Shown here: piece after piece, positions 1-8,034 of the stretch
Layout of the letters: each line of letters begins with the position of its first letter
How positions within the stretch are numbered: the first letter of the stretch is position 1
From: Diaminobutyricibacter sp. McL0608
GTDB taxonomy: Bacteria > Actinomycetota > Actinomycetes > Actinomycetales > Microbacteriaceae
DNA length: 64,000 nt
Assembly: GCF_039613825.1 (NCBI RefSeq)
Contig: NZ_CP154826.1
Location: 2,852,001 to 2,916,000 of the forward strand
Direction: 5' to 3'
Made by a program: the position numbers and the translations under genes
The notes under the pieces: model-generated
What the model was told of the DNA's origin: nothing
The model's database searches: none
What the model saw: the letters and a program-made list of their open reading frames with translations, nothing else

Positions 1-643
1 CGGGGTCCCGCAACCGCTCGACTACCTGATCACCGACGCGGCGGAACGCTACGGTCGCGTGCGCATCGGCGACCTCGACGCCATTCGCGGGTCCGGCGGC
101 CCGACAGGTGAGGCGGAGGAATCCGCCCACACCCTCATCCACTCAGAGGATCGCGAACTGCTCAAGACGATCGAAATCGATCAGGCTCTCAGACCGATCG
201 CGCTCACCCGGACGGGCGCGACGCGGCTCGTCAGCAGATTCCCGCGCGACGTCGTGTTCTGGGCGCTCAGCGACGCCCGCTACCCCGTTGCCGCAGAGGA
301 GGCCGATGGAACGATCGTCGGCCTGCACCGTCACCGGGTCGCGCGCCCGACCGGATCGGAGGAGGCGAACCCCGCCGGGGCCCTCGTCGAAAGGTTGCGT
401 GCCGCGGAGCTGGCTGAAGAGTCCGATACCAGCGAACAGTGGATGGCGCGTCAGATCACCAGCGCCATCCGCGGCAAGGCGACCATCACGGTCAGCGTCG
501 CTATGCCCGACGGACGCGTCGTCGACTATGTGCTCGAGCCGACCGGCATCGGGGGCGGTCGCCTGCGCGGACGCGACCGCGATGCCGACATCGAGCGCAC
601 GCTGCCGTTGTCGAGCATCCAGGGTCTCCGCGAAGGCCCTTAG
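1..643 (+). CDS. Helicase-associated (XPB/Ssl2-like) domain protein, 3' part
   Basis: The gene starts before the window; 213 residues can be read from base 2 to the TAG at 641-643. The first visible residues (PQPLDYLITDAAERYGR) resemble the C-terminal part of the actinobacterial helicase-associated proteins encoded beside the XPB-type helicase (Rv0862c beside Rv0861c in M. tuberculosis, from memory). The rest is a charged alpha/beta tail with no catalytic motif I can name. The likely role is with DNA repair or helicase function, by association only. The XPB-type helicase is indeed on the same strand, but about 5 kb downstream, so this pair has been split here. The function is inferred from family and context. 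Confidence 0.7.
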   Translation, partial: GVPQPLDYLITDAAERYGRVRIGDLDAIRGSGGPTGEAEESAHTLIHSEDRELLKTIEIDQALRPIALTRTGATRLVSRFPRDVVFWALSDARYPVAAEEADGTIVGLHRHRVARPTGSEEANPAGALVERLRAAELAEESDTSEQWMARQITSAIRGKATITVSVAMPDGRVVDYVLEPTGIGGGRLRGRDRDADIERTLPLSSIQGLREGP

Positions 644-772
644 CTGCCGGGCGCCTAAACGTGCGGCGGGCCGATGCGTTAGCCGCGCAATTGCGGGATG
701 ATCGGCCCACTGCGACACCCCTGCGACACGATTCGGAACCCACTGAGACGCCAGTCCGGGATCGTGGTTCGC

Positions 773-1993
773 ATGAGACCATCCCTGACGCTTCCCGCAC
801 CCGGTTCGACGGCGCCCCCGACCGCACGACGCTCGTACGTTCCCGCGCTGGACGGGATCCGCGGGATCGCGATCATCGGCGTGCTCCTCTTCCACACCGG
901 CTCGTTCGCGGGAGGCTTCCTCGGGGTAGACCTCTTCTTCGCCCTCTCCGGCTATCTCATCACCGACCTCCTCCTGCGGGAGACGGCCATAAACGGCCGG
1001 ATCTCACTACTGGGTTTCTGGGCCCGCCGGACCCGGCGCCTCCTTCCCGCCCTGGCGGCAATGTTGTGCGTCGTCGCGGCGGCGGTGTGGATGATCGGAG
1101 ACGCGGATCTTGTCCGCTCGACGCGTTCGGACGGGCCATGGGTCGCGGCGAACCTCACGAATTGGCGGATGATTGCGGAGGCGGCCGGGTATTGGAACCG
1201 TTTCGGCGCTGACAGGGTCTTCGAGCACCTCTGGAGCGTTTCGGTCGAGGAGCAGTTCTACCTCGTCTGGCCGCTGATCGTGCTGCTCGTCGCGTGGAGG
1301 GGAGTCCGAGTCCAGGGCAGGGTGGCCGCGATCGCGCTCGTCGGGGCCGGCGTCTCGCTCGCCCTGATGATCGCGTTCGTCGACCCGGCCGATCCGACCC
1401 GCGCGTACATGGGGAGCGACACGCGAGCGTTCTCGATCCTCCTCGGCGCCGCCGCGGCCACCGGTCCGGTGCGCTCAGTGCTGCGCCGGGTGACCGGCCT
1501 CTGGCGGGATGGGATCAGCGTGGCGCTGATCCTGGTGCTCGCGGCGATCTGGGTGATGGCCGACGGCACCCGGTCGACCTGGCTGTTCACGGGCGGCCTG
1601 TTCCTCCACTCGGCGCTGTCGGCCGGGCTGATCGGCCTCATCGCGAACGGCTCGGGAGGTCCCGTCGCGTCGCTTCTCGGCTGGCGGCCGCTGCGCTGGG
1701 TGGGACGGATTTCCTATGGCCTCTACCTGTGGCACTGGCCGGTCATCGTGCTGCTGACAACGCTGAATACGGGCCTGACCGGCTGGCTCATGACGGCGAC
1801 GGTCGTCGGCATAGCGACCGTTCTGGCAGCTCTCTCCCACCGATTCGTCGAGAACCCGGTCCGTTTCCACGCCGGGTGGGCTCGCGGGAGGACCGGAACG
1901 GTGCTGTGCGTCCTCACCGCCGCAGTCCTCGTCTTCGGATGGGCGCTGCTTCCCGAGCCGCCGGCGACGATGATCGACGTCGACGTCCTCTGA
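773..1993 (+). CDS. OafA/YrhL-type membrane acyltransferase (acyltransferase 3 family)
   Basis: Integral membrane O-acyltransferase of 406 aa. Family members move acetyl or other acyl groups onto cell-surface glycans, lipids or peptidoglycan. The N-terminus has the family start YVPALDGIRGIAIIGVLLFH, whose R-x10-H pair is the presumed active site, followed by GGFLGVDLFFALSGYLIT. SVEEQFYLVWP and the late YGLYLWHWP segment are also typical, with about ten hydrophobic spans. The protein ends at about residue 400, where many relatives continue into a periplasmic SGNH domain; that domain is absent. ATG 773 is chosen because it directly precedes the conserved region; an in-frame ATG at 698 would add 25 unlikely residues. 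Neither start has a strong ribosome site. The substrate is unknown. Confidence 0.88.
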   Translation: MRPSLTLPAPGSTAPPTARRSYVPALDGIRGIAIIGVLLFHTGSFAGGFLGVDLFFALSGYLITDLLLRETAINGRISLLGFWARRTRRLLPALAAMLCVVAAAVWMIGDADLVRSTRSDGPWVAANLTNWRMIAEAAGYWNRFGADRVFEHLWSVSVEEQFYLVWPLIVLLVAWRGVRVQGRVAAIALVGAGVSLALMIAFVDPADPTRAYMGSDTRAFSILLGAAAATGPVRSVLRRVTGLWRDGISVALILVLAAIWVMADGTRSTWLFTGGLFLHSALSAGLIGLIANGSGGPVASLLGWRPLRWVGRISYGLYLWHWPVIVLLTTLNTGLTGWLMTATVVGIATVLAALSHRFVENPVRFHAGWARGRTGTVLCVLTAAVLVFGWALLPEPPATMIDVDVL

Positions 1994-2003
1994 TCGATGA
2001 CGA

Positions 2004-2483
2004 TCAGGGCAGCACCGGACACCTTCTCGGGGCGTTCGCACCCGCCTGCGCGATAGTGAACTCCAGCCGCACCGTCGCGGTCCGCGATCCCCCGGCCTGG
2101 ATGTAACTGGCGAGCGCTGTGCAGACGATTTGATCGATCCCGGTCGGCGTGACATCGCGCTCCGCGAGGGGCAGCCTGAGTCCGATGCTCCCCTGCTCGG
2201 AGAGCAGCTGGACCTGGGTATTGTCCGTCTGGGCGATCTGCGTGTGCAGTCCGGATTCGCCCGGACCCGTCAGGAGGAGCGAGACGGTCTCGGCTATCGT
2301 CCCGAGCCTCTCCGTCTCCCTCTCCTGTGGCTGCAGCGTCCCCTGGCCGTCGATGAAGTAGAGAGTGACACCCGGAGCGACCCCCGTCGGCGCATCCTCC
2401 CCGCCCGTTACGGCCGAGGGCCGGATGGCGCAGCCCGAGAGCGCGAGGAGGAGCAGGAGGGCTGACGCCGCGACATGTCTCAC
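2004..2483 (-). CDS. GerMN-domain lipoprotein (short LpqB-like)
   Basis: A 159-aa predicted lipoprotein. The signal peptide of about 18 residues ends in the lipobox LSGC. The mature part (VTLYFIDGQG, then ETVSLLLTGPGESGL) fits a single GerMN domain like the one in LpqB. LpqB itself is much longer and adds a beta-propeller, so this is a reduced version. The GTG start at 2483 overlaps the TGA of the upstream histidine kinase as GTGA, so translation is probably coupled. By analogy with LpqB and the MtrB sensor, it may bind or tune the kinase from outside the membrane; that role is inference. Confidence 0.8.
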   Translation of the reverse strand: MRHVAASALLLLLALSGCAIRPSAVTGGEDAPTGVAPGVTLYFIDGQGTLQPQERETERLGTIAETVSLLLTGPGESGLHTQIAQTDNTQVQLLSEQGSIGLRLPLAERDVTPTGIDQIVCTALASYIQAGGSRTATVRLEFTIAQAGANAPRRCPVLP

Positions 2484-3889
2484 GATGCCGGCCCCTCGCG
2501 AGGCGGAAGCGGGAGCATGAGCACGAATCGAGCGCCGGCTTCTTCGGCCGCGCCGACGATGACATCCCCGCCGTGCAGACGCGCGTTCTCCCTGGCCAGC
2601 GCCAGACCGAGGCCGCTTCCCGGGGTGCGCGCTCGCGCGGTGTCGTGCTTGTAGAACCGGTCGAACACGTGAGCGGCCACGTGTTCCGTCAGACCGTCGC
2701 CGTGATCGACCACCTCAACGAGCGCGGCCCGGTCGTCTGCGTGGACGCGGACCAGCACGGGCGGGGCACCGTGACGCAGAGCGTTCCCGACGAGGTTCGC
2801 GACGATCACGTCGAGTCGGCGCCGATCCAGTCGCATCGCCGGGATGTCCTCGACGACCACCTCCACCCGGTCCGCCCACCCGCGGGCGCGAATGCTCGCG
2901 CGCACGGCATCGCCCAGGTCCACATTGTCCACGCGCACCCGCGCAGTCCCCGCGTCGAACCGCGACACCTCCATCAGGTCCTCCATCAGGGTCACGAGCC
3001 GCTGCGTCTCTGTGATCGCGAGCTGCGCCGACTCCTGGGCTTCTGGCTCCATGCGGTCCGCTGCGTCGGCAAGCACCTCCGTCACCGCGGTCAGAGTGCT
3101 CAGCGGCGTGCGAAGCTCGTGCGAAACGTCGGCGGCGAACCGCTTCGCCTCCGCCTCCATCCTGTTCGTCGTCGCGACCGACTTCTGCACCGCGCCGGCC
3201 ATCTCGTTGATCGTCGCGGTCAGCTCCGCCACCTCGTCCGCTCCACCGGAGGGCGATCGCGCGTCGAGGTCGCCGGCGGCGAGACGGCGGGCGGTGTCGC
3301 GCAGCTCCCGCACTGGACGCAGCACGCTGCGCGCGACGAGCAGGGCGAGCACGATTGCGAGCGGGAGCGACAGCGCGGAGGTGAACCCCGCAGAGCGGAC
3401 CAGCCCGTCGATCTGCGACTGCACATCGCTCAGATCACGCGCCTCGTACACAACGATGCCGGAGGCGCGCCGAGCGCCGTCCGGCGACGTCAATGCGACC
3501 GGCGTCCCCAACAGCAGCCATGGCCGGCCGTCCGTGACCACTCGCTGCATCGAGACGCGATCCCCATCGGCGACCGCGCGACGCAGCTCAGGTGTGAGCA
3601 GCCGCGAGGTGACACCCGCTCCGGACTCCAGGCCGCCGAAGACGACCAGGCTGTCGTCACCAACGGCCGAGTGGAGTGCGTCCAACGCGGCCTGATCCGG
3701 CGGGAACCTCAGCTGCGGGGTGACGGCACCGATGCGATCCGCGAACTCGGCTCCGAGCCGCTGCTCGCTGGAGGCCACCAGAGCCGCGCTCCCCGCTGCG
3801 ACGCTGGCCCACGAGGCAAGGCCTGCCCCCGCCACGGTGACGATCACGAAGGCGACGACGAGCCTCGGCCGCAGCCCGCGCAGCCACAC
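2480..3889 (-). CDS. Sensor histidine kinase (MtrB/HAMP type)
   Basis: Membrane sensor kinase of 469 aa. A transmembrane segment near residues 10-35 (VVAFVIVTVAGAGLASWA) is followed by an extracellular region to about 155, a second segment (LPLAIVLALLVA), and a HAMP domain with RRLAAGDLDARS. The H-box is FAADVSHELRTPLSTL, the N-box VANLVGNALRHG, and the ATP-lid boxes DHGDGL and GSGLGLALA are intact. GTG 3889 is my preferred start. A TTG at 3901, overlapping the regulator stop, would add four residues. The open frame continues upstream through the regulator gene, but that part is only a shadow. It is the middle gene of the regulator-kinase-lipoprotein operon. The signal is unknown. Confidence 0.9.
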   Translation of the reverse strand: MWLRGLRPRLVVAFVIVTVAGAGLASWASVAAGSAALVASSEQRLGAEFADRIGAVTPQLRFPPDQAALDALHSAVGDDSLVVFGGLESGAGVTSRLLTPELRRAVADGDRVSMQRVVTDGRPWLLLGTPVALTSPDGARRASGIVVYEARDLSDVQSQIDGLVRSAGFTSALSLPLAIVLALLVARSVLRPVRELRDTARRLAAGDLDARSPSGGADEVAELTATINEMAGAVQKSVATTNRMEAEAKRFAADVSHELRTPLSTLTAVTEVLADAADRMEPEAQESAQLAITETQRLVTLMEDLMEVSRFDAGTARVRVDNVDLGDAVRASIRARGWADRVEVVVEDIPAMRLDRRRLDVIVANLVGNALRHGAPPVLVRVHADDRAALVEVVDHGDGLTEHVAAHVFDRFYKHDTARARTPGSGLGLALARENARLHGGDVIVGAAEEAGARFVLMLPLPPREGPAS

Positions 3890-3897
3890 ACGCCCGC

Positions 3898-4572
3898 TCA
3901 AGCGGTTCCGAATCGGTAGCCGAACCCGCGAACCGTCTGGATGAACCGGGGCGCGGACGGATCGTCCTCGATCTTGGCACGGAGCCGCTGCACACAGTTG
4001 TCGACGAGGCGTGAGTCGCCGAGGTAGTCGTGATTCCATACCTCCTCCAGAAGCTGCTGCCGGCTGAGTACGCGCCCAGGTGCCGCGGACAGTGTCAGTA
4101 GTAGTCGGAGCTCGGTCGGGCTCAGCGAAAGTACCTCGCCGCGCAGGGTCACCGTGAGTGAGGCGGTGTCGATCTGCAGCTCGCCGACCGCGCGCACCCC
4201 GTCGTCCACCGGGTCGCTCCGCCGCAGGACAGCCCGGATCCGGGCGTCCAGCACGGTCGGCTGCACGGGCTTGACGACGTAGTCGTCCGCGCCTGCCGCG
4301 AGCCCCTGCAGCACGTCGAAGTCGTCGCCCCGCGCGGTCACCATGATCACCGGGACATCGCCGATCGCGCGGATTCTCCGACACACCTCGAACCCGCTGA
4401 GTCCGGGCAACATCACATCGAGGACGACGAGGTCGGGCATGTCTTCCCGGAACAGACGCAGGCCACCCTCTCCGTCGTCGGCGACCCTGACATCGTGACC
4501 GTGCCGTTCGAGAGCGAGTTGCATGCCCCGCTGGAGCAGAGGGTCGTCCTCTACGAGGAGAAGTGATGGCAC
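3898..4572 (-). CDS. OmpR-family response regulator
   Basis: A 224-aa DNA-binding response regulator and first gene of the operon with the histidine kinase and GerMN lipoprotein. The receiver domain has the acidic pocket VEDDP, the phospho-acceptor Asp in LVVLDVMLPG and the conserved Lys in VVKPV. The C-terminal winged helix has SPTELRLLLTLSAAPGRVLS and ends in TVRGFGYRF, typical of OmpR/PhoB proteins. The start is GTG 4572. The kinase begins within a few bases of its stop. The region 4573-4706 lies between this gene and the divergent SGNH lipoprotein gene and may be where it acts; that is unproven. Confidence 0.93.
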   Translation of the reverse strand: MPSLLLVEDDPLLQRGMQLALERHGHDVRVADDGEGGLRLFREDMPDLVVLDVMLPGLSGFEVCRRIRAIGDVPVIMVTARGDDFDVLQGLAAGADDYVVKPVQPTVLDARIRAVLRRSDPVDDGVRAVGELQIDTASLTVTLRGEVLSLSPTELRLLLTLSAAPGRVLSRQQLLEEVWNHDYLGDSRLVDNCVQRLRAKIEDDPSAPRFIQTVRGFGYRFGTA

Positions 4573-4706
4573 GACACAAGTATCACCACTCGGCGCACTC
4601 GGTCACCAACCGGGGGCGGCGTACCCGGCGTCATCACAGCCGGTTGCTACACGACCGGGACATGCGGGCGATCGGGCCGGGACATCCCCGGGGGAGGCTG
4701 ATTCCC

Positions 4707-5483
4707 ATGACCACACGACACCGGATTCTCGCCGGACTCACAACCCTTCTGCTCCTGACCACAACCGCGTGCTCCAGCCCGCCCGACTCGAAGCCGTCGA
4801 TATCGGCGGAATTACAGACGGAGCTCCCCGCCGCCGGGGACGGTCTCTCCCGGGTGCTGTTCTTCGGAGACTCGATTGCCGAAGGCTTGGCGTTACCCCT
4901 CTCCTTCGCATTCGATGCCAGCCGGGTCGAATTCAGTTCGAGCGCTGCGGCCGGCGGCGGAACGGTCGTCGGCGAGCTGTCGGCGAGCACCTGGACGATG
5001 CTTAACGACCGGCTCGCCCATATGAAGCCCAGCACCGTCATCTACCAGATCACGACCTACGACTGGGGCACCCAGGCCGAGCTCGAGGCGGCGTACCAGC
5101 GCCTGTTGAGAGCGACCTCCGCCGCGCACGCAGACCTGGTCTTCGTCACCATGCCCCCGATCCACCCGGACGACTTCTACGCGCCCCACATGGAGGACCT
5201 GACGCGAACCGCAGACGTTGCCCGCCAGGTCGTGGACGGCTCGAACGGGCACGCGCACCTCTTCGACGCTCACGAGGTCTGGGGGAAGACTTTCAACAAG
5301 GATGTGGACGGGAAAAGGTTCCGCAGCGACGACGGCATTCACACCTGCCCTCAGGGAGCCGCGAGTTTCACGAAATGGCTCCTGGAGCAGCTCAAGGGTG
5401 TCTACCCGTCGTTCTCCCCCGCCGCACCCCACGCATGGGCGAACACCGGATGGGCCTCGGACAAGCACTTCATCGGCTGCTGA
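4707..5483 (+). CDS. SGNH/GDSL-hydrolase lipoprotein
   Basis: Predicted secreted lipoprotein of 258 aa. The signal peptide LTTLLLLTTTAC supplies the lipid-modified Cys at about residue 22. SGNH block I is FFGDSIAEGL (nucleophile Ser), an AAGGG stretch could serve block II, and SDDGIH near the C-terminus supplies the Asp-His pair. Such enzymes act as esterases or as acyl-transfer partners of membrane acyltransferases. ATG 4707 is set by the strong GGGGGAGG about 10 bases upstream; the frame is open further upstream to 4563. It is transcribed away from the two-component operon. The nearby OafA-type protein lacks its own SGNH domain, so the two may form a split system (inference). Confidence 0.82.
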   Translation: MTTRHRILAGLTTLLLLTTTACSSPPDSKPSISAELQTELPAAGDGLSRVLFFGDSIAEGLALPLSFAFDASRVEFSSSAAAGGGTVVGELSASTWTMLNDRLAHMKPSTVIYQITTYDWGTQAELEAAYQRLLRATSAAHADLVFVTMPPIHPDDFYAPHMEDLTRTADVARQVVDGSNGHAHLFDAHEVWGKTFNKDVDGKRFRSDDGIHTCPQGAASFTKWLLEQLKGVYPSFSPAAPHAWANTGWASDKHFIGC

Positions 5484-5575
5484 TGTCGATGAGCGGCCTC
5501 ACGTTGGTTCTCCACCCAGCTGCTTTCCGGCCGATCCCGTAAAGCGGTCGTCCGCCGGGCGTAGACTTGCTCGTT

Positions 5576-7216
5576 ATGTCCGACGGCCCACTGATCGTCC
5601 AGAGCGACCGCACCGTTCTCCTCGAGGTGGCGCATCCCGCTGCAGAAGACGCGCGGCACGACCTCGCCATCTTCGCGGAACTCGAGCGCGCCCCCGAGCA
5701 CATCCACACCTACCGGATCACCCGGCTCGGCCTGTGGAACGCGCGCGCGGCGGGCCACACCGCCGCCGACATGCTCGCCACCCTCGAGAAGTATTCGAAG
5801 TTCCCGATCCCGCAGACGGTCGCCGTGGACATGGGCGAGACGGTCGCCCGGTACGGTCGGCTCATCATCGACCGCGCCGACGACGGAACCCTGGTGCTGC
5901 GATCGACGGATCTCGCCGTGCTGACCGAGATCGCCGGAGCGAAGAGGGTCAGCCCTCTCCTGCTCGAACGCCTCGATGACACGACGTTCGCTGTCGCCGC
6001 GTGGGCACGGGGGCAGCTGAAGCAGGAGCTCGTGAAGCTCGGCTGGCCGGCCGAGGACCTCGCGGGCTACACCCCGGGAACCCCCCATCCGATCGACCTC
6101 GTCGAAGAAGGCTGGCACCTCCGCGACTACCAGAACAAGGCGGTCGAGAGCTTCTTCGACGGCGGCTCCGGCGTCGTCGTGCTGCCCTGTGGTGCGGGCA
6201 AGACACTGGTCGGGGCGGGCGCGATGGCGACCTCGAAGACCACCACGCTCATCCTCGTCACCAACACGGTCTCGGCACGTCAGTGGCGCTCCGAGCTCCT
6301 GCGCCGCACCACGCTGACGAAGGAGGAGATCGGCGAGTACTCCGGCCAGGTGAAAGAGATCAGGCCCGTCACGATCGCGACCTATCAGATCCTCACCGCC
6401 AAGCGGAAAGGCGAATACGCCCACCTGGCCCTGCTCGACGCGCTCGACTGGGGCCTGGTCGTCTACGACGAGGTCCACCTGCTCCCGGCGCCCGTCTTCA
6501 AGCTGACCGCCGAACTCCAGGCACGCCGGCGCCTCGGCCTGACCGCGACCCTGGTGCGCGAAGACGGCCGCGAGGGCGACGTCTTCAGCCTCATCGGCCC
6601 CAAGCGGTTCGACGCGCCGTGGAAGGAGATCGAGGCGCAGGGCTTCATCTCGCCCGCGGCGTGCTTCGAGGTGCGCATCGACCTCCCCCAGTCGGATCGG
6701 CTCTCCTACGCGGCAGCAGCCGATGATGAGCGTTACCGTCTCGCCGCGACCGCCCCGGCCAAGCTCGACGTCGTGCGCCGGCTCGTGACCAGGCACGCCG
6801 GCGAGCGCATCCTCGTCATCGGCCAGTACCTCGACCAGATCGACGAGCTGGCGGATGCGCTGGGTGCGCCGAAACTGACCGGCGCGACCCCGATCGATGA
6901 ACGCGAACGCCTGTACCAGGAGTTCCGGGAGGGCATCACGCCCGTTCTCGTCGTCAGCAAGGTGGCCAACTTCTCGGTCGACCTCCCCGAGGCGACCGTG
7001 GCCATCCAGGTCTCGGGATCGTTCGGCTCCCGGCAGGAGGAAGCGCAGCGGCTCGGCCGGCTGCTCCGTCCGAAGGAATCGGGGCTGTCCGCGAACTTCT
7101 ACACCCTCGTGGCCCGCGACACGGTCGATCAGGACTTCGCGCAGAACCGCCAGAGGTTCCTGGCGGAGCAGGGGTACAGCTACACGATCCTCGACGCGCA
7201 CTCGCTGGCGGCCTGA
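5576..7216 (+). CDS. XPB-type DNA repair helicase (DEAD/DEAH, SF2)
   Basis: ATP-dependent 3'-5' SF2 DNA helicase of 546 aa, homologous to eukaryotic XPB and mycobacterial Ercc3 (Rv0861c). An XPB-type N-terminal domain fills about residues 1-150. The Walker A motif LPCGAGKTL is near residue 205, the DEVH box (VVYDEVHLLPA) near 297 and motif VI (QRLGRLLRPK) near 486. ATG 5576 is preferred over the in-frame TTG at 5567. Relatives unwind or reanneal DNA and are linked to nucleotide-excision repair, but the bacterial role is not settled. Its usual partner gene is at the left edge of the window rather than adjacent. Confidence 0.95.
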   Translation: MSDGPLIVQSDRTVLLEVAHPAAEDARHDLAIFAELERAPEHIHTYRITRLGLWNARAAGHTAADMLATLEKYSKFPIPQTVAVDMGETVARYGRLIIDRADDGTLVLRSTDLAVLTEIAGAKRVSPLLLERLDDTTFAVAAWARGQLKQELVKLGWPAEDLAGYTPGTPHPIDLVEEGWHLRDYQNKAVESFFDGGSGVVVLPCGAGKTLVGAGAMATSKTTTLILVTNTVSARQWRSELLRRTTLTKEEIGEYSGQVKEIRPVTIATYQILTAKRKGEYAHLALLDALDWGLVVYDEVHLLPAPVFKLTAELQARRRLGLTATLVREDGREGDVFSLIGPKRFDAPWKEIEAQGFISPAACFEVRIDLPQSDRLSYAAAADDERYRLAATAPAKLDVVRRLVTRHAGERILVIGQYLDQIDELADALGAPKLTGATPIDERERLYQEFREGITPVLVVSKVANFSVDLPEATVAIQVSGSFGSRQEEAQRLGRLLRPKESGLSANFYTLVARDTVDQDFAQNRQRFLAEQGYSYTILDAHSLAA

Positions 7217-7278
7217 CCGGCCCTCGGGCGGGTTGACCGGCCCTGAGGCGCCCCTCTCGGGCCCTGCGCCCTCGGGGC

Positions 7279-8034
7279 TCAGGCGCGCACGTAGCGGAGC
7301 AGGAGCGAGTCACCCGACACGAGCACGTGGGCCAGCCTCATGCCGACCGGCACGATCGGCGATTCGCCGGCTGCGATGCGGGATGCCTCCCCGGCCTCGA
7401 GCCGCGGACTCACGGTGAGGCAGAGCTCGTCGAGCGCCGACCCCGCGATCAGGTCGCCGAACAGGTGCGGGCCGCCTTCGCAGTGGATGCGCCCCAGCCC
7501 GCGTTCGGCCAGCGCCCGCACCAAAGCTTCCGCCTGTACGCGTACGCGTCCGCAGATCACGACGTCGGCGACCGCCTCGAGCGCGGCGCGCGTGCTGCTG
7601 CGTGAGAGCTCCGTGGTCACGATGATGGGCCGCACCGGCGCGTCCGCGAAGATCGGGCTCGACGGGTCGAGGTCGAGGCTGGCCGAGACGAGGGCGAAGA
7701 CCGGATGCGGTGCCAGCCCGGCCGCGACGCGCGCCCGTTCTCCCGCCTTGTCGACCCGCATCGCGCCGTACCCTTCTGCGCGAACGGTGCCGGCCCCGAC
7801 AACGACAACGTCGCAGAGACGGCGCAGCAGGTCGAAGACGCGGTGGTCCGCGGCACCGGACAGTCCCGCGGAGAGCCCCTGGTGCGTCGCCGCCCCGTCG
7901 ATGCTGGAGACGAAGTTGACCCGCACCCACGGCAGCGGACCGACGTCCGCGCTGTAGAGGCGCGTGATGTCCTCGTCGCTGAGCTCCTCGATCGCAGGCA
8001 GCGGGAACGCCCGCGTGATCGAGGCCTCACTCAT
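7279..8034 (-). CDS. RibD C-terminal-type reductase (Rv2671-like, possible alternative DHFR)
   Basis: A 251-aa NADPH-dependent reductase of the RibD C-terminal / dihydrofolate-reductase-like fold. WVRVNFVSSIDGAA, the nucleotide-binding VVVVGAGTVRAEGYG, the HCEGGPHLFGDL motif and the DELCLTVSP tail match M. tuberculosis Rv2671 closely from memory. Rv2671 is named RibD but has been reported to act as an auxiliary dihydrofolate reductase. Its ATG at 8034 overlaps the end of the FolP2-like gene by 8 bases, so the two are almost certainly co-transcribed. That supports a folate or pterin role over riboflavin synthesis, since no other rib gene is near. No deaminase domain is present. Confidence 0.85.
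   Translation of the reverse strand: MSEASITRAFPLPAIEELSDEDITRLYSADVGPLPWVRVNFVSSIDGAATHQGLSAGLSGAADHRVFDLLRRLCDVVVVGAGTVRAEGYGAMRVDKAGERARVAAGLAPHPVFALVSASLDLDPSSPIFADAPVRPIIVTTELSRSSTRAALEAVADVVICGRVRVQAEALVRALAERGLGRIHCEGGPHLFGDLIAGSALDELCLTVSPRLEAGEASRIAAGESPIVPVGMRLAHVLVSGDSLLLRYVRA

Noticed and set aside
2480-4579. A single 699-aa protein joining the regulator region and the kinase
   Set aside because: The first 225 or so residues of that frame are out of register with the response regulator, which has an intact receiver and winged helix in another frame. The kinase starts near 3889-3901.
5402-7201. A 599-codon minus-strand frame opposite the XPB helicase
   Set aside because: The helicase motifs I, II and VI are intact on the plus strand; the other frame has no recognisable domain.
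7217-7278. Near-repeated GACCGGCCCT in the gap before the Rv2671-like gene
   Set aside because: Only two imperfect short copies in GC-rich spacer; any hairpin is weak and I cannot support a terminator call.
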